Positions 19,271 through 28,723 of a stretch of DNA of 64,000 nucleotides are shown one piece after another. The notes beneath the pieces are model-generated. The model was not told the origin of the DNA, ran no database searches, and saw only the letters and a list, made by a program, of their open reading frames with translations. Position numbers and translations under genes: made by a program. Numbering within the stretch: position 1 is the first letter of the stretch; each line of letters opens with the position of its first letter. Where the stretch lies: contig NZ_CP007014.1 of the NCBI RefSeq assembly GCF_000452705.1, positions 3,472,001 to 3,536,000 on the forward strand, in the 5' to 3' direction. This DNA comes from Pseudomonas syringae CC1557 (GTDB lineage Bacteria > Pseudomonadota > Gammaproteobacteria > Pseudomonadales > Pseudomonadaceae).

Positions 19271-19924
19271 ATGCGCCATCTCGCCCGCACACGTCCTCGC
19301 CTTACCCTCGCTGCCTTGATTGGTCTGTCCGCAGGCGTCGCCTGGTCCTGCCTGATCCCTCACGCAACGCTCACGCAAAGCCTGCTGACTGGCTGGGACA
19401 CGGGCGTCTGGCTTTATCTGATCCTGATTTTCGTCCGCACACTGCGCAGCAACGCGGATGACGTGCGACGCGTCGCGCTGATGGAAGATGAAAAAGCGGG
19501 CGTCATCCTGATAACCGTGTGCGTTGCAGCGCTTGCCAGCCTGGCCGCGATCATTTTTGAAATCGCTAGCAGCAAAGGTCTTTCCAGCGATGCGAAAATG
19601 CTCCATCACGCCTTCACCGGCCTGACCGTGATCGGCTCGTGGCTGATGATCGGGGTGATTTTCAGCCTGCACTATGCGCGCATGTTCTACACCTGGAAAG
19701 GCAAGGAGCCAGCGCTGGCATTTGTGGGTGGGGAAAAGAATCCCGACTATTGGGACTTCCTGTACTTCTCGTTCACCCTCAGCGTTGCGGTCCAGACCTC
19801 AGACGTGGGCGTGGCGACCCGTGAAATGCGCAAGGTCGTGCTGGGCCAGTCGCTGATCTGTTTTGTGTTCAACACCGCTATTCTGGGTTTCTCGATCAAC
19901 ATTGCGGCAAGCCTGTTCAACTAG
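19271..19924 (+). CDS. DUF1345 inner-membrane protein
   Basis: 217 residues with about five membrane segments. Family marks are [29 protein letters not shown] and the central [10 protein letters not shown], then [20 protein letters not shown] before the last helix. Function unknown for the family. It sits 39 bases upstream of a 2-hydroxyacid dehydrogenase gene on the same strand and might be co-transcribed with it. Confidence 0.88.
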   Translation: MRHLARTRPRLTLAALIGLSAGVAWSCLIPHATLTQSLLTGWDTGVWLYLILIFVRTLRSNADDVRRVALMEDEKAGVILITVCVAALASLAAIIFEIASSKGLSSDAKMLHHAFTGLTVIGSWLMIGVIFSLHYARMFYTWKGKEPALAFVGGEKNPDYWDFLYFSFTLSVAVQTSDVGVATREMRKVVLGQSLICFVFNTAILGFSINIAASLFN

Positions 19925-19962
19925 CCTTCTTTCAAAACAACTCATCAAGAGGCCGTTAAACC

Positions 19963-20922
19963 ATGATCCCATTGAACATCGCAGTGCTCGATGACTGGCA
20001 AAATGTTGCCAGCGGCGTGGTGGACTGGTCGGCGCTCAATCCCGTTGGCAACGTCAGCTTTCTGCACGACTTCCCGGCCGATACCGCGACCATGGTGCAG
20101 CGCCTGCAAGGCTTCGAGATCATTTGCGTGATGCGCGAGCGGACCCTATTCGACGAGGCACTGCTCAGCCAATTGCCCAGGCTAAAACTGCTGGTCACTG
20201 GCGGAATGCGCAACGCGGCCATCGATACGGCTGCTGCCAAGCGTCAGGGCATTGTCGTGTGTGGCACTGAAAGCTACAAAAATGCAGCCCCGGAACTGAC
20301 TTGGGCGTTGATCATGGGCATCACCCGCAACCTGGTGGCCGAGGCAAATTCATTACGCGCAGGCCAGTGGCAAGTCGGACTGGGCAGCGATTTGTACGGC
20401 AAGACGCTGGGCATTCTGGGGCTGGGCAGTATCGGCAAATGGATCGCCCGATACGGCCAGGCATTCGGCATGAATGTCATCGCCTGGAGCCAGAACCTGA
20501 CTAAAGAGGCCGCCGCACAATCAGGCGTTACCTACGTCAGCAAGCAGCAGTTGTTCGAGCAGGCTGATGTGCTGTCGGTGCATCTGGTACTCAGCGACCG
20601 CAGCCGCGGCCTGGTCGATGCGCAGGCGCTGGGCTGGATGAAGCCGAGCGCCTACCTGATCAACTCGTCACGCGGCCCGATTATCGATCAGGCCGCACTG
20701 ATCGAAACGCTGCAACAGCGCAGAATCGCCGGCGCGGCGCTGGACGTGTTCGACATCGAACCACTGCCCGCCGATCATCCGTTTCGCACGCTGGACAACG
20801 TCCTGGCAACGCCGCACATCGGCTATGTGACCGAGAACAACTACCGGACCTTTTACGGGCAGATGATCGAGGATATTCAAGCGTGGCATGCAAGAGCGCC
20901 GATTCGGGTGTTTGGGCAATGA
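19963..20922 (+). CDS. D-isomer-specific 2-hydroxyacid dehydrogenase
   Basis: 319 residues. The NAD-binding motif LGILGLGSIGKWIARYGQAF is intact. The catalytic set is visible: Arg in INSSRGPIIDQ, Glu in DVFDIEPLP, His in TPHIGYVTENN. These enzymes reduce 2-keto acids such as hydroxypyruvate, glyoxylate or phenylpyruvate. Given the glycerate kinase 5 kb away, a glycerate/hydroxypyruvate role is possible but not shown. A GAGG ribosome site precedes the ATG. Confidence 0.9.
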   Translation: MIPLNIAVLDDWQNVASGVVDWSALNPVGNVSFLHDFPADTATMVQRLQGFEIICVMRERTLFDEALLSQLPRLKLLVTGGMRNAAIDTAAAKRQGIVVCGTESYKNAAPELTWALIMGITRNLVAEANSLRAGQWQVGLGSDLYGKTLGILGLGSIGKWIARYGQAFGMNVIAWSQNLTKEAAAQSGVTYVSKQQLFEQADVLSVHLVLSDRSRGLVDAQALGWMKPSAYLINSSRGPIIDQAALIETLQQRRIAGAALDVFDIEPLPADHPFRTLDNVLATPHIGYVTENNYRTFYGQMIEDIQAWHARAPIRVFGQ

Positions 20923-20993
20923 TACCCGGGCATTGCACGGCGCGGCGCGCTCTGTCTTGCCCTGCCTGCGCATTGCCCCATCAGGGACGTCGC

Positions 20994-21023
20994 GCTACCG
21001 GTCTCTTGTTACAGACCCACACA
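20994..21023 (+). promoter_or_regulatory. Weak hrp-box-like sequence upstream of the effector candidate
   Basis: GCTACC (20994-20999) is followed after 17 bases by CCACACA (21017-21023). The HrpL consensus is GGAACC-N15/16-CCACNNA. The second half fits, but the first has two mismatches and the spacer is one base long. It lies 165 bases before the start codon. I regard it as marginal. Confidence 0.25.
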
Positions 21024-21187
21024 TAATAAAAAACAGAAAAGGCAACACGGTAATAAACGCATAATATTAAGTTTCCTACTACTTTATATGAGCACTGCAA
21101 TTCAATAAGTTATCGATATACTGGCAACCCACTCTCCTGCATCACCGAGCCCCGTCACTTCTCGTACAGCGCCTACAGGGCCATTTG

Positions 21188-22435
21188 ATGAATATCCGCT
21201 CAGCCAGGTCATATGACTTCCTCATGACAGCTAAAGAAAAGCCTGTCATGGAAGACAGGACCACGCGCCCCGTGAACGCTGGCGCTAATGACGTAACTCC
21301 GGATACACAGGCGAAACTCGACACCTACACCGCCTCCGACAGCCGCCTCGCCGAGTCGCCAGATGCGTTTCCGGTCTACACGAGAAGGATGCTTAATCAA
21401 AATACTCAGTCGCTGGAGAGCGGAGCATCCTCGTCAGAGGCGGCTTTACTGACCAGTCAAAAGACAAGTGTCAGTCGGGACGATACAAAGGTTCTCCCCG
21501 ACAAAGCGGCAACAGCCAAAGACAATGCTCCCCTTTCAGAGCCCGTAAAAAAAGCCACAGACAAGAACAAGGTTGTCTCCTCGGAGCCAGTCAAGATTGC
21601 CGAGACCGTCTCGCATGGGGGAGCCAATGTTGTGCCGGATGACATCACAACACCTGCAGCAGCTACGCAGATGATCCAGAATCTGAAAGCGATTGGCGGC
21701 GGGACTTTACGCATTCAGATGACACATGATCAGATCCAGGATGCCAGGCAAATTGACAAGCTCAGGGCATTGCTTAATGAAGGGAGCAAACAAGGCGTGA
21801 AAGTTCAGTTCACTCTTCGTGACAGTGCGAACCAGGGTAGCGGAAACGTGCTGACGGGAGAAAAATTGAAGCAGGCCTCGAGCGACATCAGTAACGTGGT
21901 CAAAAAGTTCGGCAATCATACCGGTTTCGTATTGGATACTTTCAATCAGGGCGGTAAAAGCGCCAGCCAGGACTGGGCCGACATGCAAAGCACATTAATT
22001 AAATCCGCGCGCAATGCCGGCTATAAAGGAATTATCGTTGTCGAGGACAGCAACTGGGGTGGCGGCCTGACCGCTGGCCCGGAAAGCGGGCTCGTCAAGT
22101 TTGCCGATCAATTAAAGGCCGCCAATGGCAACGACAATCCTGCCTTGATTGGCAGTGTTCATGTGTATGCAAGGGAAACTGAAGCCTCTTCCCGGCTCGC
22201 AAGCCAGATCAAGGCGTTGAAAAATGCGGGCTATAAACTCCAGATTGGCGAAGTGGGTAATGCCAACTGGCTGGCAGGTAACATGTTCCAGCAAAGGGAC
22301 GATGCCACCAAAGCCTTGAAAGATAATCTGACCGCTCTCAAAGCGGCCGGAGCGGATATTTTACCCGGGAAGGACCAGTTCCAGGATGGCAAACTTCGCC
22401 GCCGCGTCGGGTTTTCAAAGTCAGATCAGTACTGA
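21188..22435 (+). CDS. hopAH2: HopAH2-like type III effector candidate with glycoside-hydrolase-like core
   Basis: 415 residues from the ATG at 21188, with AGGG upstream. The first ~150 residues are polar, Ser/Thr/Ala/Lys-rich and low-complexity, as in type III effectors. Residues ~155-400 resemble a (beta/alpha)8 cellulase/mannanase: LRIQMTHDQIQDARQIDKLR, GFVLDTFNQGG, GYKGIIVVEDSNWGGG, GSVHVYA and LQIGEVGNANWLAG. E355 fits the GH5 nucleophile position, but the usual Asn-Glu acid/base pair reads N253-Q254. The 5' flank is AT-rich and unlike its neighbours. The HopAH2 name rests on recalled length, core fold and P. syringae context. Translocation is not shown by sequence. Confidence 0.65.
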   Translation: MNIRSARSYDFLMTAKEKPVMEDRTTRPVNAGANDVTPDTQAKLDTYTASDSRLAESPDAFPVYTRRMLNQNTQSLESGASSSEAALLTSQKTSVSRDDTKVLPDKAATAKDNAPLSEPVKKATDKNKVVSSEPVKIAETVSHGGANVVPDDITTPAAATQMIQNLKAIGGGTLRIQMTHDQIQDARQIDKLRALLNEGSKQGVKVQFTLRDSANQGSGNVLTGEKLKQASSDISNVVKKFGNHTGFVLDTFNQGGKSASQDWADMQSTLIKSARNAGYKGIIVVEDSNWGGGLTAGPESGLVKFADQLKAANGNDNPALIGSVHVYARETEASSRLASQIKALKNAGYKLQIGEVGNANWLAGNMFQQRDDATKALKDNLTALKAAGADILPGKDQFQDGKLRRRVGFSKSDQY

Positions 22436-22482
22436 TGATTCCATGCTGCGTGTAAGCGGGTCCGGCATATATGACTGCTGAT

Positions 22483-22512
22483 CCTGACCCTGAAAAGGGT
22501 CAGGCTTTCTTT
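22483..22512 (+). terminator. Rho-independent terminator after the effector candidate
   Basis: CCTGACCC (22483-22490), loop TGAAAA, GGGTCAGG (22497-22504), then CTTTCTTT. It is shared by convergent genes. Confidence 0.8.
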
Positions 22513-22535
22513 ATAAGCCCCCTCTACCAGCAGCG

Positions 22536-24662
22536 TTACAAGGTATAAGCAATGCCCATCTGCACCGTCCGTGGAGCGCCCGGATACGCGTAGACGTTGC
22601 CAAACGCACCGTCCTCATATTCGGTATTGAAGACGTTCTTCAGGTCCAGATTGAGCTTCACACGCGGGCTGACCTTGTAGTAGGCCAGCAGGTCGAACAC
22701 GGTGTAGCTATCCATCGAAAAAGCAACGTTGGCCGTACGCCCGGCGCGCTGGTCGACGTAGCGACCGCCAGCTCCCAGCCCCAGGCCGCGCAAGGCGCCG
22801 TCCTGAAATTCATAGACGTTGAGCAGGCTGAAGGTCTGTTCGGGAATATTCATCAAGCGTGTACCCGAGCGCAGCGTATTGTCCTTGGTCACTTCGGCGT
22901 CGACGTAGGCGTAGCTGCCCATCATCTTCCACTCGGGCGTCAGGTTGCCAACCACGTTGAGGTCCAGACCACGGCTGCGCACCTCGCCTGCCGCCACACT
23001 GAACGTTGAGTCGACCGGATCGGTGGTCAGCACGTTACGCTTCTCGATCTGGTAGATCGCCGCGTCTACACTCAACTGTCCTTCCAGCGCTTCCCACTTG
23101 GTGCCTATCTCGTAGGACTTGCCCTCTTCCGGCTTGAAGCCGCCACCCAGCCGGCTGGCACCGCTGTTGGGTTTGAACGAGCGCGCCGTGTTGGCATACA
23201 CCGCAACGGTGTCGGTCAGGTCGTAGCTCAGGCCGACGCGCGGCGTGACAGCGTTATCGCTGGCAGTCCAGCTGCTGGTGCCTGGCAGAAATGAATCGTA
23301 GTCATGTTCGAAACGCTCAACACGTACGCCGCCCAGCAATTTCAGGCGTTCGGTCAGCGCCACCTGGTCCTGCACGAAGGCCGCCCAGGTTTTCAGGTTT
23401 TCCTTGTCATGCGTGGTGGTTCGGGTCAGTGCCGGGCGAGCCTGACCGTAGACCGGGTTGAAGATGTCGATGGGGTAGGCGCTGACCGCACCATTGGAGC
23501 GCTGGATGATCGACTTGTAGTCGTAGTCTTCGTACTCGACGCCGGTCAGCAGCGTGTGCTCGAAACCACCCGCCGAGAAATACCCGGTCAGGTTCAGTTG
23601 CACATCGCGGTCGGTCCATTCCAGCTTGCGATAGTTGAAGTTACGGCCCAACGTGCGACCGTCGGCGGCCAGGCCGTTGGCTTCGATGGCGTCGCCTTTC
23701 AGGGAGCCATCGAGTATCTGCACGCCACCGCCCAGCTTCCAGTCTGCGTTCAGGTCATGATCGAAGCGCAGTTGCGCCATGTTGTTATCGTTGTGCAGTT
23801 TCCCCACGCTCTTCTCGCCGAAGAAGGTGTCACGCGACGCAGTACGGGCCTGGCCGGGGTAGCGCGTAAGGCCCCGGTCCAGCGGCGCGTTGTTGCGCAT
23901 GAAATCACCTTCGAAGGTGATGCGCGTGGCGTCGTTGACCTGCCAGCTCAAGACCGGTGCAACGCCATATCGCTCGGTTTCGACGTGATCACGGAACGTA
24001 TCACCGCCCTCGCCCACCACGTTCAGGCGATAGGCAAAGCGCCCCTCGTCATCCAGCGGGCCAGAAGCATCAAGTGTCCCGCGCTTCATGCCCTGATCAT
24101 TGAGCTGGCTGCCCAGTGTGACCGTGGGCTCGGCCAGCGGTTGTTTGGAGACCATGTTGAAGGTGCCGCCCGGGTCGCCACGGCCATACAGCGTGGTAGC
24201 AGGACCGCGCAGCACTTCAAGGCGCTCGATGGTGTTGGCGTCCGGCATATTCGGATAACCACGGTTGATCGGGAAGCCGTTGCGATAGAACTCGCCCGTC
24301 GTGAAGCCGCGTACGGTAAAGGTGGTCAGGCCCTGACCACCGAAATTGTTGGCCCGTCCAACCCCGCCTGCGTAATCGAGGGCATCCTGCAGACGCGTGG
24401 CGCCAATGTCTTCCACAGCATCGCGGGTCACGACGCTGACGGACTGCGGGGTTTCATGCAAAGAAGTGTCGGTACGTGTTGCGCTGGCGGAGCGCGTGGC
24501 CCGATAACCATCGACCGGCCCCTGCGCGCTTTCGGCACTGGACGTGCCTTGAATGTCGATGTTCTGCAACTCTATCGAAGGTTGCGCGGCAGTGACCTGA
24601 TCAGCCCAGGCGGCTTGTGAAACAGCTTGAATGACACAAATTGAGATGAGAGTACGACGCAT
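22536..24662 (-). CDS. TonB-dependent siderophore receptor
   Basis: 708 residues. A signal peptide ends at AWA. The plug domain (LHETPQSVSVVTRDAVEDIG ... FTVRGFTTGEFYRNG ... IERLEVLRGPATTLYGRGDP) and a 22-strand barrel follow, ending AYTL rather than the usual aromatic residue. This is the ferrichrome/hydroxamate-type group of outer-membrane iron importers. Residues 30-60 after the signal are short, so a full FecA-like signalling domain is absent and no sigma/anti-sigma pair is adjacent. No convincing Fur box was found in the 196-base upstream gap. The ligand is unknown. Confidence 0.93.
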   Translation of the reverse strand: MRRTLISICVIQAVSQAAWADQVTAAQPSIELQNIDIQGTSSAESAQGPVDGYRATRSASATRTDTSLHETPQSVSVVTRDAVEDIGATRLQDALDYAGGVGRANNFGGQGLTTFTVRGFTTGEFYRNGFPINRGYPNMPDANTIERLEVLRGPATTLYGRGDPGGTFNMVSKQPLAEPTVTLGSQLNDQGMKRGTLDASGPLDDEGRFAYRLNVVGEGGDTFRDHVETERYGVAPVLSWQVNDATRITFEGDFMRNNAPLDRGLTRYPGQARTASRDTFFGEKSVGKLHNDNNMAQLRFDHDLNADWKLGGGVQILDGSLKGDAIEANGLAADGRTLGRNFNYRKLEWTDRDVQLNLTGYFSAGGFEHTLLTGVEYEDYDYKSIIQRSNGAVSAYPIDIFNPVYGQARPALTRTTTHDKENLKTWAAFVQDQVALTERLKLLGGVRVERFEHDYDSFLPGTSSWTASDNAVTPRVGLSYDLTDTVAVYANTARSFKPNSGASRLGGGFKPEEGKSYEIGTKWEALEGQLSVDAAIYQIEKRNVLTTDPVDSTFSVAAGEVRSRGLDLNVVGNLTPEWKMMGSYAYVDAEVTKDNTLRSGTRLMNIPEQTFSLLNVYEFQDGALRGLGLGAGGRYVDQRAGRTANVAFSMDSYTVFDLLAYYKVSPRVKLNLDLKNVFNTEYEDGAFGNVYAYPGAPRTVQMGIAYTL

Positions 24663-24858
24663 CGACGTGCAGCCCTTGGCAAGAAACCAGACCTCTTGGG
24701 ACCCGGCAGGATTTTTCGCGAATAGTACAGATTCGTATTAACACTTGATACAATTTCGCAAAAATACCTTTCCCGCTGTTGAACATCCCGCTTAGCAAAC
24801 GCAGGGACAAACAGGCAAACTCTCCCCCACCGAACGCCTTTCGATGAGAGAACCGACA

Positions 24859-25503
24859 ATGCCTCTTTCCAAGCAGCCCGCCGACCCTCGCTGCGCCTTG
24901 CTGGTGATCGATATGCAGTACGACTTCATGCCCGGCGGCCAGTTGGCGGTAGCGGATGGCGATGCGTTGCTGCCGCTGATCAATCGTCTGGGCAAGCGCT
25001 TTGCCAGCGTGATCATCACTCAGGACTGGCACCCGGCAGGGCATATTTCGTTTGCCTCCAGCCATGTGCAGCGCGTGCCATTCGAGAGCATCACCCTGCC
25101 CTATGGCCCGCAAACCCTGTGGCCGGACCACTGCGTGCAGGGCAGTCACGGGGCTCAATTGCATGCCGACCTTGATCTGCCTCATGCGCAGTTGATCTTG
25201 CGCAAGGGCTGCAACGCGCACATCGACAGCTATTCGGCGTTTCTGGAAGCAGACCGCACAACCACGACGGGGCTGGCCGGATACCTGAAAGAGCGTGGTA
25301 TCGACACGGTGTTCGTGGCCGGCCTGGCGCTGGATTTCTGTGTTGCCTGGTCGGCTCAGGATGCACGCAGTGCCGGTTTCAATACCTATGTGATTGAAGA
25401 TGCGTGCCGCGCCATCGACATGAACGGCTCGCTGGAGCAGGCCTGGCGAACGATGCTGGGTGCAGGCGTCCAGCGCGTGCAGAGCTCGGATTTGCAGGGC
25501 TAG
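24859..25503 (+). CDS. pncA: Nicotinamidase
   Basis: 214 residues, PncA length. It is a cysteine hydrolase converting nicotinamide to nicotinate in NAD salvage. The catalytic triad is visible: Asp in LLVIDMQYDFMPGG, Lys in LILRKGCN, Cys in ALDFCVAW. Metal-site residues are in TQDWHPAGHISFAS. The start at 24859 is preferred over the ATG at 24844, because GAGAG precedes only the former. It is divergent from the TonB receptor gene. Confidence 0.95.
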   Translation: MPLSKQPADPRCALLVIDMQYDFMPGGQLAVADGDALLPLINRLGKRFASVIITQDWHPAGHISFASSHVQRVPFESITLPYGPQTLWPDHCVQGSHGAQLHADLDLPHAQLILRKGCNAHIDSYSAFLEADRTTTTGLAGYLKERGIDTVFVAGLALDFCVAWSAQDARSAGFNTYVIEDACRAIDMNGSLEQAWRTMLGAGVQRVQSSDLQG

Positions 25504-25642
25504 CAAGAAATTTCTGTGAATTGCCCGCTACAACGCTTTATACAGCGGTTCAACAGCGAACGACGGCGCGCGATACCTGTCTGAAGCATCGGACTGAGGC
25601 CGCCTGGCGGGTCCATTTCATCACTGGCGCTGAGGATGTGGT

Positions 25643-26578
25643 ATGGATCACGAAGTAGACGGCAAGACCCCCGGCCTTTCCGCCGAGGAAGAGCGCGAGA
25701 TTGACGAAAACCAGCCGCCCCGTGCGGCGGTGTTGCACGAAACCATCCGGATGCAGGGCGACCACGAACTGGAGCGCAGTGTGGCCGCGCTATGGTGGTC
25801 GGCACTGGCTGCGGGCCTGACCATGGGCCTGTCGCTGATGGCGATGGGCCTGCTGAACTCGCGCCTCGAAGGCATCACCGGCAGCCATGTGATCAGCAGC
25901 CTTGGCTATTCGGCAGGGTTTCTGGCGGTGATTCTGGCACGCCAGCAACTGTTCACGGAAAACACCATCACCGCTGTGCTGCCGGTCATGAGCAAACTGA
26001 ACCTGGCCAACATCGGGCGGTTACTTCGCCTGTGGGGTGTGGTATTGACCGGTAATCTCGTCGGCACGCTGCTGGTGGCCTACGTCATGCTTAACCTGCC
26101 GATCTTCGATAGCAGTACCGACAAGGCGTTTCTGGAGATTGGCCGCAAGGTCATGGAGAACGACGTCGGCCAGATGTTTTCCAAGGGCATCGTCTCTGGC
26201 TGGATGATTGCGACCATGGTCTGGATGATTGCCTCGATGGAAAACGCAAAGATAGCAATCATCGTGCTGATCACCTACTTGATGGCGCTGGGCGACTTCA
26301 CTCACATCGTGGTGGGTTCGGCCGAAGTATCCTATCTTGTATTCGCGGGAGAACTGGGCTGGAAGGACTTCTGGTTTGCTTTTGCAGCGCCTACGCTGGC
26401 AGGCAACATCATCGGCGGCAGCTTTATTTTTGCCCTGATCAGCCATGCGCAGATTCGTAGCGAGAAGGACACCACCGCCAAAATGGAACGCGACCGCAAA
26501 AACAAGTTAGAAAAACGGCGTCTGGAAAAAGAGCAGACGCTCAAGGACGCGGATTCCGCAGCCCAACGAGAAATATGA
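25643..26578 (+). CDS. Formate/nitrite transporter-family channel (YfdC-like)
   Basis: 311 residues. A charged N-terminal extension of about 50 residues precedes the six-helix FNT fold (WWSALAAGLTMGLSLMAMGL ... LFTENTITAVLPVM ... LRLWGVVLTGNLVGTLLVAY ... ASMENAKIAIIVLITYLMAL ... PTLAGNIIGGSFIFALI). A long Lys/Glu/Arg-rich cytoplasmic tail follows. The extension and tail fit YfdC-like members rather than FocA or NirC, so the transported anion is unclear. The downstream response regulator starts 87 bases after the stop. Confidence 0.88.
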   Translation: MDHEVDGKTPGLSAEEEREIDENQPPRAAVLHETIRMQGDHELERSVAALWWSALAAGLTMGLSLMAMGLLNSRLEGITGSHVISSLGYSAGFLAVILARQQLFTENTITAVLPVMSKLNLANIGRLLRLWGVVLTGNLVGTLLVAYVMLNLPIFDSSTDKAFLEIGRKVMENDVGQMFSKGIVSGWMIATMVWMIASMENAKIAIIVLITYLMALGDFTHIVVGSAEVSYLVFAGELGWKDFWFAFAAPTLAGNIIGGSFIFALISHAQIRSEKDTTAKMERDRKNKLEKRRLEKEQTLKDADSAAQREI

Positions 26579-26664
26579 TTCCCGTCATTAAACTTTCTTT
26601 CAGGAAACGCGCCGGGTTTTATAGGCAGAATGACACTTTGAACGCACTTATTCAGGCAGGGACC

Positions 26665-27348
26665 ATGACCCGAATTCTGGCAATCGAAGATGATGCCATC
26701 ACCGCCAAGGAAATCGTCACCGAACTCAGCAGCCACGGGCTGGAAGTGGACTGGGTCGACAATGGCCGTGATGGCCTGGCGCGCGCAGTGAGTGGCGATT
26801 ACGACCTCATTACCCTGGACCGCATGCTGCCGGAGATGGATGGTCTTACCATCGTCACCCACCTGCGGGCGCAGGGTATTTCCACGCCCATCCTGATGAT
26901 CAGCGCCTTGTCCGATGTGGACGAGCGCGTTCGGGGATTGCGTGCCGGAGGGGATGACTATCTGCCCAAGCCCTTTGCGTCGGACGAAATGGCCGCGCGC
27001 GTCGAGGTCTTGTTGCGGCGCAGCAACCCGGTCAGTGCCGCCAAGACGGTATTGCAGGTTGCCGATCTGGAGCTGAACCTGATCACCCGTGAAGCCTGTC
27101 GCGGCGGCGAGCCGCTGACCTTGCTGCCCACGGAGTTCAAGCTGCTGGAGTTTCTGATGCGCAACAGTGGGCAGATCATCACGCGAATGATGATCTTCCA
27201 GGAAGTCTGGGGTTATCACTTCGACCCAGGCACCAACCTGATCGACGTTCACATTGGCCGCCTGCGCAAGAAGATCGACCAACCCGGCACCGCACAGCTT
27301 ATTCAGACCGTGCGAGGATCCGGTTATGTCATTGCCGAACCCGTCTAA
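26665..27348 (+). CDS. OmpR/PhoB-family response regulator
   Basis: 227 residues from the ATG at 26665. The receiver domain has acidic pocket EDD near residues 8-10, phospho-acceptor Asp in LITLDRMLPEMDG, Ser in MISALSD, and Lys in YLPKPF. The C-terminal winged helix is complete (LLPTEFKLLEFLMRNSGQII ... VHIGRLRKKID ... VRGSGYVI). The gene overlaps the sensor kinase gene by 23 bases, so they form one two-component operon. The regulon is unknown. Confidence 0.93.
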   Translation: MTRILAIEDDAITAKEIVTELSSHGLEVDWVDNGRDGLARAVSGDYDLITLDRMLPEMDGLTIVTHLRAQGISTPILMISALSDVDERVRGLRAGGDDYLPKPFASDEMAARVEVLLRRSNPVSAAKTVLQVADLELNLITREACRGGEPLTLLPTEFKLLEFLMRNSGQIITRMMIFQEVWGYHFDPGTNLIDVHIGRLRKKIDQPGTAQLIQTVRGSGYVIAEPV

Positions 27349-28723
27349 GGGCTGGCGATCGTCTACAAGCCGATTATTGGCGCTGTACAGTTCTCTGTTC
27401 GTGGCTTGGAGCGTGATTCTCCTTGGCGTCCTGTATTGGGAGGTCACGTCTTACCTCGACACCCTCGCCCGCCAGTCGCTTACCCATCGCCAGCAACTGT
27501 TCTCACGCTTCGAGGGCCAGGGGCTGGTGGACGCCCTGGCGACCAGCATGACCTTCGATACGCGCTCGGTGGACGCCTATGGTCTGTTCGACCAGAACTT
27601 CCGCCCGGTGGCCGGCCCGATTACCAGCATCCCGAAAAACCTGCCTATCGACGGCCAGATTCATGTGCTGAACGACTGCATTGAATCGGATGATCCGGGG
27701 ATGCCGCAAGGCAGTTGCGATGCAATCGTCAATCGCACTCCGGACGGCCGCTGGCTGGTGCTGGTGCGCGAGAACGGCTCATTGTTCGCTGTCAGCACAC
27801 TGATCCTGCACGCTTTGCTGTGGGGCATCTCGCTGACCATTATCCCGGGTGTCGCAGGCTGGCACTTGCTGCGTCGTCGCCCGCTACGCCGAATCCGGGC
27901 CATTCAGGCCAGCGCTGAATCGATCATCGAGGGTGACATGGCCGGTCGCCTTCCAGTGTCCAACCGGCGCGACGAGCTGGACATGCTGGCGGTGATCGTC
28001 AACGCCATGCTCGACCGCATCGAAAAACTCATGAACGAGGTCAAGGGCGTCTGTGACAACATCGCTCATGATCTGCGCACTCCGCTGACTCGCCTTCGCG
28101 CCCAGCTGTACCGTATTCAGCAGCAATCGGCGCCTGACTCTACCCACGCCACCCAGATCGCCCAGGTGATTGGTGAGGCCGATACCCTTATGGCGCGGTT
28201 CAGGGGCCTGCTGCGGATTTCGGAGCTGGAAGACCGTCAGCGAAGGTCGGCGTTCGTCGAGCTGGAGTTGCAGCCGCTACTGCAGGAATTGCACGACTTT
28301 TACCTGCCGTTGGCCGAAGAAGACCAGATTGCTCTGCTGCTGGAACTGCATGATCCGCTGCCCACCCTGGTGGGTGACCGGGCCCTGCTGTTCGAAGCGC
28401 TGACCAATCTCCTGGGTAATGCGATCAAATTCACTCCGTCTGGCGGAATAGTGAAAGTCAGTGCCTATATCGCCAAGGACGGCACTACCCCGTGCATAGA
28501 GGTGCAGGATTCCGGGCCTGGGATCCCGGTCGCCGAGCGCGATGCGGTGTTCCAGCGTTTCTATCGGAGCGAAAACGGCAACGAGCATAGCGGATTCGGG
28601 CTCGGCCTGTCCGTAGTGGCTGCCATCGTCAATCTGCACGGGTTTACCCTGCACATCGGCACCAGCGAATACGGCGGCGCCAGCTTGCTGCTGGAATGTC
28701 GCCCGGTTCATGCCTTGGCCTGA
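27326..28723 (+). CDS. Sensor histidine kinase of the two-component pair
   Basis: 465 residues, starting inside the 3' end of the regulator gene. Two membrane helices (LYSSLFVAWSVILLGVLYW near 22-40, and LILHALLWGISLTIIPGVAG) flank a periplasmic sensor of about 120 residues. HAMP, a HisKA segment with the phospho-acceptor His (NIAHDLRTPLTRLRAQL) and an HATPase domain (NLLGNAIKFTPSGG, DSGPGIP, GFGLGLSVV) follow. The periplasmic part has two Cys (NDCIES, GSCDAI) that could form a disulfide. The signal is unknown. Confidence 0.93.
   Translation: MSLPNPSKGWRSSTSRLLALYSSLFVAWSVILLGVLYWEVTSYLDTLARQSLTHRQQLFSRFEGQGLVDALATSMTFDTRSVDAYGLFDQNFRPVAGPITSIPKNLPIDGQIHVLNDCIESDDPGMPQGSCDAIVNRTPDGRWLVLVRENGSLFAVSTLILHALLWGISLTIIPGVAGWHLLRRRPLRRIRAIQASAESIIEGDMAGRLPVSNRRDELDMLAVIVNAMLDRIEKLMNEVKGVCDNIAHDLRTPLTRLRAQLYRIQQQSAPDSTHATQIAQVIGEADTLMARFRGLLRISELEDRQRRSAFVELELQPLLQELHDFYLPLAEEDQIALLLELHDPLPTLVGDRALLFEALTNLLGNAIKFTPSGGIVKVSAYIAKDGTTPCIEVQDSGPGIPVAERDAVFQRFYRSENGNEHSGFGLGLSVVAAIVNLHGFTLHIGTSEYGGASLLLECRPVHALA

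Noticed and set aside
23304..24620. 438-codon open frame opposite the TonB receptor gene
   Set aside because: Codon bias of the receptor gene leaves the antisense frame open. The product has no family signature, while the receptor is complete.
24663..24858. Possible Fur box upstream of the siderophore receptor gene
   Set aside because: The best 19-base alignment to the Fur consensus matches only about half of the positions.
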